Below, in pieces: positions 10,621-21,000 of a DNA stretch of 64,000 nt (its first letter is position 1; each line of letters begins with the position of its first letter). The translations under genes were made by a program, and so were the position numbers. The notes under the pieces are model-generated. The model did no database searches, was not told the DNA's origin, and worked only from the letters and a program-made list of their open reading frames with translations. Source of the stretch: Cycas panzhihuaensis (Eukaryota > Cycadophyta); the NCBI GenBank assembly GCA_023213395.1, contig CM041465.1, positions 17,608,001 through 17,672,000 on the forward strand. Reading direction: 5' to 3'.

Positions 10621-11120
10621 TTTGAGGTACCTAAAGATGACCAGCAAATATGGTTTGTTGTATGAACCCAATGCAAAATTTAAACTTTATATATACATAG
10701 ACTTAGACTTTGCTGGAGATAAAGACATAAGAAGATCTATGTCTGGGTACATAACATTTCTTGGAACAACACCAATATCATGGAGATCCAAATGGCAGAA
10801 GATAGTTGCAGACTCAACCACTAAAGCTAAGTATTTTACTACTTCTGAGACAAGAAAGGAGGTGATATGGCTAAGAAAATTGTTAAACACATTAAATGCT
10901 ATATAAACAAGTTCTACTAGCTTATATATAGATAATCAATCTACAATTTATATGGCAAAAAATAATGTATTTCATGATCATACCAAACATATAAGTACAA
11001 AAGTCCAAAAGATTAGAGAACTAGTTCATGATGGCATAATTCAACTGGAGTACTGTCCCACAGTAGATCAAGTGGCAGATATCTTCACTAAACCAGTGAA
11101 GAGGTTGAAGTTTGAATAGT
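10621..11120 (+). pseudogene. Co-A RNase H (decayed)
   Basis: RNase HI-like domain of copia pol. DLDFAGDKDIRRSMSGYITF carries the first Asp. VADSTTKAKYFT is the TTEAEY block with both Glu replaced by Lys, so the catalytic Glu is lost. LYIDNQSTIYMAKN (10,925-10,960) keeps the next Asp. The end reads KHISTKVQKIRELV and VADIFTKPVKRLKFE, the usual C-terminus of copia polyproteins. Confidence 0.88.
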
Positions 11121-11582
11121 TCTAAAAGTAACTCAACCTTAGGGCCTCCATCTCTGACTAATTGAAGGAGATGACAATAGGACCATCATACTCTGTCTCA
11201 TTTGTTAAAACCCATTATGGGCGCAAAAGGACAAGAGTAAGTCTCTGCTCTATCCCATTCTTGAAAACCCCTTATGGGTGCGAAAGGATAAGGGTTGTAT
11301 CATTTTGGAAAATTAGAGCTTGTGAAAACCTAAAAGGGCATGGGGGATGACCAAATGGTATATGCAGACTCAGTATATTTTAGCTATAAAATTCATTGTA
11401 TTGATTGGCTATCTGGCTTCATTTAAAGAGCCACCTGAGCCAGGTTAATAGATTAGAAAATTTATGGGTTTTCTTCCCCATGAAGGTTTCCCACAAAAGT
11501 GTCATAGTAGTTTGCTTTATAAGAGGCTCAAATGAAGACCTCATAAGATGGAATAAAATATGATGAAATGACCATCTACCAA
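11121..11582 (+). other. Co-A 3' untranslated region
   Basis: Non-coding between the end of pol and the polypurine tract. It has a direct repeat: 11,205-11,238 and 11,263-11,296 share CCCATTATGGG / CCCCTTATGGG plus GCGCAAAAGGA / GCGAAAGGATA, period 58. No gene is seen. Confidence 0.7.
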
Positions 11583-11593
11583 TAAGGGGGAGA
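11583..11593 (+). other. Co-A polypurine tract
   Basis: TAAGGGGGAGA immediately before the 3' LTR: the plus-strand primer site for reverse transcription. Confidence 0.85.
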
Positions 11594-11871
11594 TTAAAAA
11601 GGGTTAATATCATAAGGTCATTACATTAGTTGATTATTTCTAAAAAGGGTATTAAGTGAACTTTAAATTAGATCAGTTAAGTGAAATGCACTTTCATATG
11701 CATTATGTGTAATGCTCCCTCTCTTAATATAAAAGTAAAAGCTCAATGGAGGAGATTCATTCTTACCTCCCCATTTTGTAAGAGTTATTTTCTTTCTCTA
11801 AAGTCTCTCTTGCTCCCATGTTTACCTTTGTGTTTAGTGCATGGAGATGAAGGATAGATCCACTCTTTTCA
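11594..11871 (+). repeat. Co-A 3' LTR
   Basis: 278 bp, from TTAAAAAGGGTTAATATC to CACTCTTTTCA. Close to the 5' LTR apart from scattered substitutions and a 21-bp deletion. Followed by CCATG, the proposed target duplication partner of CTATG. Confidence 0.88.
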
Positions 11872-11876
11872 CCATG

Positions 11877-13140
11877 GTATGGGGAGATTAGACTGTATCT
11901 TTATGATCAATCTTTTCCTTCTCTTACTACTTTAAAGAAGAGAAGATGAATTCGCACTGCTGCTAGGCATTACCTTTTACTAGATGATACCTTATATAAG
12001 TGTTCCTTTGATGGAATTCTATTAAGATACCTTTCATCTAATGAATCCTTAGTTGCCTTAACTAAATCCCATAAAGGGATATATGGTGGGCACTTTGGCA
12101 GTCAATCGATGGCCTAATGCATTCTTCGTATGGGCTATTATTGGCTTCCTTTACTTAAGGATACCCACTCCTACATCCAAAAATACTAGAAATGCCAGTC
12201 CCATATAACTTTAATATATCAACCAACATAGGAAATGAAATCAATAGTTTTACCTCAGACATTCTCCCAATGGGATCTTGATCTCATTAGATAGATCTTT
12301 CCAACATCTTCAAATGGGCATAAGTTCATTCTAACTACAATTGAACACTTTACGAAATGAAGTGAAGCTATCCCATTGATCTCTGCTACTAGAAAGATCA
12401 TGGCTACATTTATATTTCAACATATTATTTGTAGATTTGGGATACCATATATTATCATTACTGATAATGGAATTTTATTTTTCAATCCCCATATCAGTAA
12501 ACTATGTAATAAGTTTCATATTACCTATAAAATATTTGCCCCATAGCATTCTCAAGTGAATGGATAGATGGAAGCATTTAACAATATCTTAGCTAAGATT
12601 CTGGCTAAGACTATTACTACATAGGGATTGGCACTCCCAGTTATTTCCAGCATTATGGGCCTATAGGACTTCCATCAGAAATGTTATGGGTATGACACCC
12701 TTTTCACTTGTTTATGGTGTTGAAGTTGTTTTACCCTTAAAAGTAAAAATTCCTTCTCTACATGTGTTATTGAAGGAATTTACTAATGAGCAATTCCAAA
12801 GGGAAGCTCACCTTTTGGAGCTAGAGAAGTTAGATGAAACTCGCTTACAAGCTCTGCAAAATAATATTATGTCCAAGGCTAAAGTTCAACCTACACATGA
12901 TAGACAACTTAGACCTAGAAAATTTAATGTTGGTGATAAAGTTTTGAAATTGGATTATTTACATGATAGGCAACAAATGTTTTCTCCTAAATGGATAGGA
13001 CCTTTTTGACAATTAAGGATTTAACTAATGGAGCCTATCAAATTTTGACATTGGAAGGATTAGAGATTAAGAGGCCTATTATTCTCAATATTTGAGAAGA
13101 TTTTATGCCTAGTAGTATGTGCATGAATCCCTCTTCAATG
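11877..13140 (+). pseudogene. Gy-I integrase (decayed)
   Basis: Continues Gy-I pol after Co-A. The zinc-binding region at about 12,065-12,210 reads SHKGIYGGHFG, GYYWLPLLKDTHSY and KCQSH, with the first Cys changed to Tyr. In the core, DLDLIR gives the first Asp, IIITDNGILFF the second (about 12,450-12,475) and MEAFNNILAKIL the Glu (about 12,567). So all three DDE residues survive, although stops interrupt (12,115, 12,187, 12,544). The C-terminal part MGMTPFSLVYGVEVVLPLKV to FSPKWIGPF ends at 13,009 with the GPF/Y-type module; no chromodomain follows. Confidence 0.88.
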
Positions 13141-14220
13141 AGAATAAACTATGGCTCTAAAACTTATACCTTTACCTAACGATCTAAAACTATGGACAAA
13201 TTCCTCCTCTCTTTCTAGTATTTCTTTATTTTTATTAAGAATTGTAGTGTTTTTTGCGATAGATCCAAACTATAATCATGTAAGTCATTTGATCTTTCTA
13301 GCATCTATACTAATTGTGGGTGTTACCATCACTTGGATCTCATTCTCATTTGGGTTATGTACTCAAAAGAGAACTTAGGACTCCATCTTTATTGTACTGT
13401 TATTTCAGGAAGAGAAATACCTTTATCAACTTTGAATACCCACTTATTGATTTACAGTTTACTTTTATTTGCCAATTTATTACCTTATTGATTCAGATGT
13501 TACTTTCATTTACTATTCCATTACTTAGGGATTTCCTTCTTAGTCATGTATCACTAATTATTAATTACTTTTATTATCCCCAGTTCTCTTTATTATTCCT
13601 TTAGAATAGATACTCATTATGTTGCCTTCCCTTCATACCTGGAGACACTGTGATTTTGATTTCCTCTCTTTACTATGGTTCATTCCTTTAGGAGATTGGC
13701 CCCTTCTCCCTTTTTAGATTATATTAAAAAGGAGAAATCCTTGTTGTGTTAAATATAAGAGTTTTTTGAGTGGATAATTATGATCCTAAAGGGTGGAAGG
13801 AAAAAAAAAAGAGAGAAAGGAAAAAAGAAAGAAAGTTAAAAAAAAAAAAAAGTTGAAAGAAAGTGAAAAGTAAGTTTGTTATTTTTATCGTCTTATAATC
13901 TGGGGCAAGTTACGTGATGACTTCATCCCCACCTATCTATATATAGGTTGGGTTCATTTGGATGAGTCATTCAGGATTTTTAGATCTAGTTGCTTACATC
14001 CACCATGGCCTCAATTACAATCCAACTGTACTTAACACTTTGATCATAATCATCTTACTTGGGTTCCTTCTTCTTTCTTTATCATAGTCAGAGATCTACC
14101 TCTATCACAATCTCCTTATTGATTAATTCTTGCACCTTCCCCCATTGATCATATAGTCTTTAAGTTTTGATCCTCTAGTTCCCATGGGGGTAGTAGAGGA
14201 AACCCAAGACCATCTTCTTC
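13141..14220 (+). other. Gy-I spacer between integrase and second RNase H
   Basis: Contains two short open frames (13,151-13,378 and 13,314-13,604) with hydrophobic composition but no family I recognise, and a purine-rich tract at 13,798-13,865 (long A runs with AGAGAGAAAGG). I see no domain. The last part encodes a Gly/Ser/Pro-rich stretch (GSRGNPRPSSST) in frame with the following RNase H-like domain, which could be a tether. Confidence 0.5.
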
Positions 14221-14570
14221 TACTTAGGTGGTTTATGACCAATCAAGGAGTCCCCTCTTTTCTATAGGTTTCTTCATACCTAGGGCAACTAATAATGAAG
14301 TTGAATACCTTGTGATTATAGGAGCCTTTTTGGATGTTTCTTTTTTCCACCATGGACCTATTACTTTATATATTGATTCACAAGTTGTGGTTTATCAGTT
14401 GGTTAGGATGTATCAAGTCTAATCTCTACGACTCCTTGTTTTGCATCATCAAGCCTCATCATTGTTGTCCCTATTTATTCTAGCGACTATTCGATATATG
14501 CCTCATTCTTTTAACCTCAAAGCTGATACTCTTATTTTCTCAACCCTTGATAATTATTTTGATTGACTTA
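14221..14570 (+). pseudogene. Second, archaeal-type RNase H-like domain of Gy-I
   Basis: Reads VVYDQSRSPLFSIGFFIPRA, then NNEVEYLVIIGAF, LYIDSQVVVYQLV and, after a stop, ATIRYMPHSFNLKADTLI. The four acidic positions of RNase HI are present in order: D in VYD, E in NEVEY, D in YIDSQ, D in KADTL. The NNEAEYxA and YxDSQxVxxQ blocks are typical of the additional aRNH known in Tat-lineage elements, unlike the gypsy-type RNase H at 3,061-3,490. Here it sits 1.2 kb downstream of integrase. One stop at 14,420 and TAG just before the start (14,225). Role in the family: extra RNase H activity or structural replacement during reverse transcription (inference). Confidence 0.75.
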
Positions 14571-15480
14571 CTTCTTTTAGCTAGGGGCACTTCACTCCAA
14601 AATGAGTATAAACTACTACTTTGCAATGAGTATAAACTTTTGGTTTGGTAAGACTATAGGTTAGGATGGTTGGGAAATTGTGGTGATGGTTACAAGACTA
14701 AAGTGAGACATGTAAAAGGGTTAGACCAATGTGGGAATCTTAGGTTGTGGAGGATCTTGGTAGGGGGAAAGTTCTTAAAAGCTTCTTGCCCCTAGAAGGA
14801 GTCAACGAGGAATCTAATATATTTAGGTAGTTAGTCATTTATTAAATGAGATTAGTTTCATTTGCTAAATGACTTACTTTCTTCATGATATATTATATAG
14901 ATGTGCCATTATCCTATGTGTATATAATCTATCAGGTGTATGATGTGAATTACATGAGTTTCCTTTTAGGAGGCTCATATATTTCATCTTCTACTTTTAT
15001 AAACTTATTATTATTTATATTCTAAGTGGTTTTAAGTTTATAAAAATAGAATAAGTAAACCTTTCACTTATCCCATTTTAATCTTTTATTTATCTCCTAG
15101 TTTTCATTCTTTCTTATAATCTGGTCTTTCCTAAACCATACGACTTTAGAACAAGTATAAACTACCATGTATTTAGTATGACAAAAAAAGTTTTAAAAGT
15201 ACATAACCACAAAAGAACAAAAAAAATGTAAAAATGATAAAATTCATTACATGTTTCCTTGGACAAGTCATACTAATGAGTGTATCCTATGCTCAAATGA
15301 AAATGGGAATAAGGGGGATAAAAGGTTTAGAGACAAGTAATCATGCATAAGTTTTAAGAAAAAGAGATCAATATATACATCATAACAAAATATAATACAT
15401 CTGTCACCTAGGTGACCCATTATACATGACACATAATACATGATATACACATCCATACTTAAGGCTCACAAAATGCCTTA
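14571..15480 (+). other. Gy-I non-coding spacer before the antisense ORF
   Basis: AT-rich, no frame of note. The minus-strand 62-codon frame at 15,268-15,456 contains no known motif. It probably includes the 3'UTR of the antisense ORF. Confidence 0.45.
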
Positions 15481-15499
15481 TATCATCCTCTCATCCCCC

Positions 15500-17275
15500 A
15501 TGCAATATATCATACATTCATCTTTGTGATCCCTGATGAGACTCTTAAGGTACATCCAGATCTACTCTCAGTATCATACTAGAAGTCTCCCCACATGTAG
15601 ACTCTCCTCTAGGTGGGAGATGGTGTCACTCCTATTATACTGTGCCACTAGCTGATGGGGTATATCTAGCTCCCACTTGAGCTAATGTCATGCCCCATAG
15701 GTGTCTCCTCTCCTTCTCACCTGCCCTCAGCTCCATCTCTTGCCTTTGTAGCTCCACCCTGATGTCCATATAAAGGTCTTGAGCTCTCAATGCATGGAAA
15801 TAGTACTTATCTAGTACCCCAATAATCTATCCACTATATTCCAAGCAAGCACCTCATCCAATGTTGGAACATATGGAAAGATCACCTCCAATATCCTCTA
15901 TACCTATCTTAGCATAATGATCTCATCACCTATCTAATAGAAATATATCAAATATAATCAATCCCTTGGAGTAAAAAATAAACTCTTAAAGCAAAAGTAA
16001 TGTAATGTGATATCAATCAAATCATATACCTGGAGACCCTCTTCTTACTGGTTCTTCACCTACTACCTCTCCAACTGGTGGTGCCTCTCCTCCTTATGGC
16101 TTCTAGTAAGACTCTTATCCAACTCCTCCATCACCAACTCCACTCCCTCAATCCTTACCTTACTCATTAATAGATCCTTGTTCCATACTTTGAATGGAGC
16201 CCTCTCTCCTCTCTATAGGTGCTTCACCTCCCTATCTAAGCACCTACCAACTGCTCCCTGCTTTACCACTAGAGGAGGCACCTCCCTGTCCTGCCTCCTC
16301 TCCTCTCCCAACACCTTTACCACCATGTGCTCCTCTGTTGCATCCTCTTCCTCTTCCTCTCCCTATTACTGGAGCCTCCTCTACTACTGCCCTATCTGTA
16401 GCATCTATCTCATCATCACTCCACACTAGGAGCTTATCATATTTATCCTCAATAAATTATCTTCTTGTTATCCTATTGAGAATGGGATTGTGAGTCATCC
16501 TCGTAATGATCATTGGTCTGTTGTGGATTTTAGATCTTATGTGCCACTTGTTCATCCTTAGATCCATCAACATTAATACTCTTGGCTCTTCTCTTAGTTA
16601 TATTAGAAGAATGTGATCATAGAGCTAATACATGAGGATGGAACTATATGAGAAGCCACCTCTACCTATCATCTAGATCCTCAATAGGTAGTGACTGATA
16701 CTATCTACTACATATTGTCCCTAGTTAATCTGTATCCCTTGCTCGCATCGCCTCACTATACCCATCCATTGAACTGGGATCCCCATGAAATTTTGTATCC
16801 TAACTATCTAGTACGTGATGATAAGAGCAATAATCCTCCTCACTAATGGGACTCTATCTAGTACTTAGATCACCTTGATCAAGATCCTATGTTGATCTAT
16901 TTGATTATTGAATCCAGTCAGATAGGTACTATATGCCATTTAGGATTCTTCATCTATCACTCTAATGAGGTGTACTCTCTCCCCATACCAACTCATGCTT
17001 AGGAACCTCCCTACATCCGTTAGAGTGATCTCTAGATCCCCAATAGCTCTAACTCTTAACACATGACATCCTAGAACCCATCAACTCATGAAATCATGTA
17101 GCACCTCATGCTCCATCACTAGCTGAGTTGATGCACTTGCCCTCGCTGGGCTGCATGCTCATAGCATCCCCCATCTAATCTCATCTAACTGACTAACTAG
17201 CTTCTTGATAGAAGCTCCCTCATTTTCATAAGTCTTTATTCTCTCCAAGGCCTGCATTGTAGCAATTTTAATTAG
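15500..17275 (-). pseudogene. Antisense ORF relic of Gy-I, plant-mobile-domain-like
   Basis: On the minus strand from about 17,256 one frame reads for long stretches: MQALERIKTYENEGASIKKL, then a few stops, LRVRAIGDLEITLTDVGRFL followed by MSWYGERVHLIRVIDEE, YSTYLTGFNNQIDQHRILI and VQWMGIVRRCEQG. The GDLEITLTDVGRFL...G block resembles the conserved start of the plant mobile domain (GExTITLEDVxxLLxLPxxG). At 16,426-16,244 follows an acidic then RG-rich segment (VIGRGRGRGCNRG), and at about 15,790-15,680 a charged coiled-coil-like stretch (VELQRQEMELRAGEKERRHL). Some Tat elements, such as maize Grande, carry an antisense gene between pol and 3' LTR, which is exactly this position. An unrelated inserted gene relic is the alternative. 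Confidence 0.5.
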
Positions 17276-17990
17276 TCAGTATTATGTTTAAGTTAAAAAC
17301 TTTATTAATCAATATTTCTTAAAATTTTAAAAACATAGTTTCACAGTGAAAAATGCGATTTCACAGTGGAAAATATGATTTCATAGTGAAAAACGTGACT
17401 TTCTCTAATGGCCTAAATACTGAAGTCATATTTTTCATTGGTTTGTCATATTTTTTATTTGGAAATCACATTTTTAATACAGTGCCCACACATTTTGCAT
17501 TGCATTATCACATTTTCCATCTAAAAAAAAATTGAAGTGCTCCACTCACTAAGTACCTCACTCTCTGCTCCATTATGACCTCTGAGATGCTATGGAGTTG
17601 ATCCCCCATCTAAAGGAGCTTGTAATCTCAATGAAATATAGGGAAATCATCTTGGAAGCTCTCCTTTCCTCCTCTTCTCATCCATAAAAAATGAAACCTT
17701 TTCTCACCATTTTTCCTTCATATAGAAGGTCCCTTTCTTTCCCTTTTTGCTTGTTGAATCTTCCAAGCTATCTATTGAGTTTATCAAAGTAGAATGTACT
17801 CTAATCTAATTGTTGTTTCCTTTAGATTCATACTAAAATGTCAAAAAGTAGATATTTTCACCTCAATAAAGCTCTCAAGGCATTGCTTTATAAAATGAAA
17901 AGAGGGTTATCTACGCTATTTTTCCCCTTTGGAGTTTCAATTGGTTGCTAAATCACACTTCACAGATCGATCTGTCATATTAACCTTTAA
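17276..17990 (+). other. Gy-I region with TTTCACAGTGAAAAA repeats, no gene
   Basis: AT-rich. At 17,338-17,400 three imperfect copies of a 20-22-bp unit (TTTCACAGTGAAAAATGCGA, TTTCACAGTGGAAAATATGA, TTTCATAGTGAAAAACGTGA) lie head to tail. Each unit contains a short palindrome (TTTCAC..GTGAAA). Inverted relatives (CACATTTTTCACTGT) occur at 19,577-19,595. No ORF beyond 60 codons. Confidence 0.6.
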
Positions 17991-18020
17991 AGGGATTATA
18001 ACTCTAAGTTTTCATTTGCC

Positions 18021-18482
18021 TATTGATGAGTCTAAACTATGACAAGATCATCACTCCCAATTCACTCTTGCTTGTTAATGAGTTTAAACTATGATAAGGC
18101 ATTCATGCTTCAAACTTCCTTTCTCCTATTAATGAGCTAAAACTATGATAGGATTTATGCTTTGAGGCCTCCATACCTATTAATGAGCCTAAACTATAAT
18201 AAGGTTCTATTTGAATCTAATTGTTAATGAGGTTGAAAGATGATAATCAACCTCTGAAAGCCCTCACCCCATTAATGAGGTTAAACTATGATGGGTTCAC
18301 TCTAAAAAATCACCTATTAATGAGCTTAAACTATTAAAGTCTATCCTTTTTGGTCCAGCAAAAAGATTTCACTCCAAAAGGTTACCTGTTAATGAGCTAA
18401 TAAACTATGACAGTCCATCCTTTTTACTCTAGCAAAAAGATTTCCCTCTTATATGTGGTTAACGAGAGATAAACTATAACCA
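18021..18482. repeat. Array of nine TTAATGAGnnTAAACTATGA motifs in Gy-I 3'UTR
   Basis: Nine imperfect copies of a core of about 24 bp, starting near 18,021, 18,073, 18,127, 18,178, 18,222, 18,270, 18,315, 18,388 and 18,458, spaced 44-73 bp apart with less conserved filler. The best copy reads TTAATGAGGTTAAACTATGA. A single copy (CTAATGAGGTTAAACTATGG) exists near 52,299 upstream of the polypurine tract of Gy-III, and a degenerate one near 19,241. Variable tandem repeats just upstream of the 3' LTR are known for the Tat lineage. Confidence 0.8.
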
Positions 18483-18489
18483 GGTGTAT

Positions 18490-18845
18490 AGTAGAGGCCC
18501 ATCTAGTTTGTGGCCATTTGGTGATGAAGTCCCATCTAGTTTATGGGTAGTAGGTAGTGTTTGTTCAAAGGTGGGAGTCCTATTCAGTGTGTGGGTATTA
18601 GGTAAGATTTTGGTAATAGTAGACACCTAATCATTTTAGGTGAGAAGATGAATATAGTGATATTTATGAGATGAATATCCAGTACTTTTTAATAACCTGG
18701 TTGACACCTAGTTCTTTTGGGTACTTTGGTTAACACCCTGTCCTTTTGGCTTGGTTTTTGGAGATGATAGATGCCCAGTTCTTTTGGGTATAAGATGTAA
18801 ATGATACCTCTTTTGATTAGGATTACTTGACCCTTTTGAGTAAGT
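18490..18845. repeat. Two further short repeat groups in Gy-I 3'UTR
   Basis: Around 18,497-18,600: CCCATCTAGTTTGTGG, CCCATCTAGTTTATGG and a weaker TCCTATTCAGTGTGTGG. Around 18,628-18,840: four to five variants of GACACCTAGTTCTTTTGGGT. They abut the previous array and lead to the polypurine tract, so the whole 18.0-18.85 kb stretch is repeat-built. Confidence 0.65.
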
Positions 18846-19029
18846 TTACCAGTAGAAACTTTCTGGAATTAAGTTATTATACAAATTTTATTTCATCATA
18901 GAGAAGTATTACCTCATCATTCATATATTTCATTTAGTTTCTATCACTTTCACTAAAGTGACAAATATCGATGTCATTATAACCTCTTACCATCCTATGT
19001 CTCTTTCTAGAATAGGAGCCTTAGGTGTC

Positions 19030-19040
19030 AAGGGAGCAAA
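19030..19040 (+). other. Gy-I polypurine tract
   Basis: AAGGGAGCAAA directly before TGTTTCACC. In Gy-III the equivalent is AAGGGGGTAG before TATTTCCC, and Gy-II LTR starts TGTTTCCC, so position and context agree. Confidence 0.6.
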
Positions 19041-21000
19041 TGTTTCACCAAAATCTAGCCTCTTCATTTGCATTTAGATTATATTGGTAAATTAGTACAT
19101 AAAATATGGTTTTGTGGAAGGCAATTGATGGATGTTAATTGCATTTGATGGATTAGGCTTTGTTTTATTGAAATAGTACATGATTTTTTATTGATGGAAT
19201 GTAATGAATGATGATGTACCTTGTATTCTTGCTATTATTTGCTAATGACATAAACTATGGCAACAGAATTTTCTTTATGATAAACTTGATCTCATTTTTC
19301 TTTAAAACTTTTATGTTTTTTATCTTATTTTCAAAATTTCACCCATGATTTCATTGTTTATCACTTTTTGGCTCTATACTTAATCAATTTCACCTCATTC
19401 TGGGCTTGTTTACTCTTTGATAAACTCATTTTGATGATTTAATTCTCATTAAATGTCAATTTTTATAAATTTTAATCAAATTTTTACCTTACTGAAATAG
19501 CATTTTTCACTCTATCAAAAACATGACCAGTTATATTTTTAGAACAAAGTCATATTTTTGGTAGGTAAAAAATATGACCGATCACATTTTTCACTGTCAT
19601 GCAACAAAAATCTAGGCATATCACCAAAATTTTTACATGTTGTCACTCAGATTCAATGGGATTTAATTCTCTCAATGTCTAGAACTGATAAATAGTGATT
19701 GTTGATTGAAAATAAAAGAGAGAAGAAGTGATTTTTGCTCTAGTATTGTGAGATTTTATGAAGCTTTTGGAGATTTCTTAAGTCTTAAGATTGCTATTAT
19801 GGCTTTTAAGACTTGATTCTCTATGGATTAATGGGTGAAATATTGAAGAAGTTTTATTTCTATATTTTTGCTACTCAATTATTGATGGTCTAAGCTTCCA
19901 TTTTCTTTGATCTTCATCAGTTTCATGCTTCAAACTTCTCTTGATTTGGTAAGATCTTTCCTATTGAGCTTTAAGCTTATTTCATGGTGTTTTGAAAGTA
20001 AATTTGGCTTAAAACTATTTCTTTTCACTGGCTAATTGCTATTGTACTCTCGTTTGGACTTTTGATACTAAAATATATGCTGAAAGATTAGCCCTTTGTG
20101 GGATTCCTTAAGGATAGACTAGGGTAAGGCATTGTTATCTCTCCACCATACATCTAGCTACACCTTCCCACTCTATCATAGAAGTTTATATTTTAGTTGG
20201 ATTACCATTCTCTTTTGTCAATGTTTGGATCTAGTTTAGTCTCTTTAGATTGCTGATTCTTCCTTCCTTGGTCTTTCTTTAAAGGAAAATATGTGGCGAA
20301 GTTGGTTAAGTGAAAAGGAAACTGTCATTCTGATGTGTTCTTTACAATAGGAAAGAAATGTTTGTCTTATATCTTTGATTGCTTGTACTTTCATTTTCAA
20401 GTTAGTCTTTTTATCTTGATAATGAAAAGTTAATAATGTTATTTGGTTTAAGTATCTATAATTTTTAGTTTTACATTTGGTTCAAGCATCCTTTTGGAGC
20501 TCTTACTACTCTAATTGTGATAGAACCTTTGGTGACTAATCTTGTATTGGTGATTATTGTTCAAATTTATGATTTGTCAATCATCTCATAGGTCTAGAAA
20601 TTATCAAAAAACAATAGTAGTTTCCTTTAAGAAGGTCTTTTTTTGTGAATTATTTCATCACTTTTTAAGATATTTGATTGCATGCCTCAAGGTTGGAGTA
20701 TATTGACTATTTTTGCATGTTGATTAGTCTCTTTTAAAGGAAATTTATATAAAAAATTCATGTGGTTACTTTTAGATTTTGAGTAGCACCATCTCTCTTA
20801 AATTGAATCATGCATGTTGCATATAAGAAAAGTATCATGTAGTTGCATGTGCATCTTTCATTTTGAAAACAACAAAAAAAATAGAACTTGCATACATAGT
20901 TTCTAGTTTGTTTACTTTTGCTTTCATTAAAAAAAATAAAAAATAAAAACTAAAAAAAATTAAAAATTAAAAAATAAAAAAAAAAGTTTTATGCGAGTTT
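19041..21000 (+). repeat. Probable 3' LTR of Gy-I, right end unresolved
   Basis: Starts TGTTTCACCAAAATC after a polypurine tract, similar to the TGTTTCCC start of the Gy-II LTR. The 5' LTR lies outside the window, so the end cannot be set by comparison. No ORF of note. 20,870-20,990 is A-rich low-complexity sequence. The end given is only an upper guess; it must precede the Co-B gag fragment at about 21,470-21,619. Confidence 0.45.

Larger units (their letters stand above)
4249..11871 (+). mobile_element. Co-A: complete but decayed Ty1/copia element nested in Gy-I
   Basis: About 7.6 kb with two LTRs (4,249-4,546 and 11,594-11,871), a PBS like the initiator-Met tRNA complement, gag, protease, integrase before RT (the copia order), RNase H, a polypurine tract and a 3' LTR. 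Likely target duplication CTATG (4,244-4,248) / CCATG (11,872-11,876), with one transition. Removing the element and one duplication restores the Gy-I reading. Stops and frameshifts are found in gag, IN and RT. Confidence 0.9.
1..21000 (+). mobile_element. Gy-I: degenerate Tat-lineage Ty3/gypsy element, 5' end outside window
   Basis: Order seen on +: protease, linker, RT, RNase H, integrase, second RNase H-like domain, antisense ORF, short repeats, polypurine tract, LTR start. Integrase after RNase H makes it Ty3/gypsy. There is no chromodomain after integrase, and the linker motif (FKDLFHEF followed by DYKDM) is the form typical of Tat elements. It is interrupted at 3,491-4,136 by a solo LTR and at about 4,249-11,871 by a copia element; reading resumes exactly across both. 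The left part (5' LTR, gag) lies outside the window. The right end is not resolved: the LTR starts at 19,041 and must stop before the copia gag at about 21,470. Many stop codons break pol, so it is dead. Confidence 0.85.

Noticed and set aside
13151-13604. Hydrophobic ORFs after Gy-I integrase as an envelope-like gene
   Set aside because: Short, overlapping, no signal peptide, cysteine pattern or anchor that would support an env; hydrophobicity follows from T-rich sequence.
16007-16493. Plus-strand Ser/Leu- and Pro-rich frames (140 and 99 codons)
   Set aside because: They are the reverse of the RG-rich minus-strand segment of the antisense ORF, which makes better sense as protein.
18021-18482. 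Spaced repeats as a CRISPR array
   Set aside because: The repeats are imperfect, spacing is irregular, there are no cas genes, and the context is a plant retrotransposon 3'UTR.
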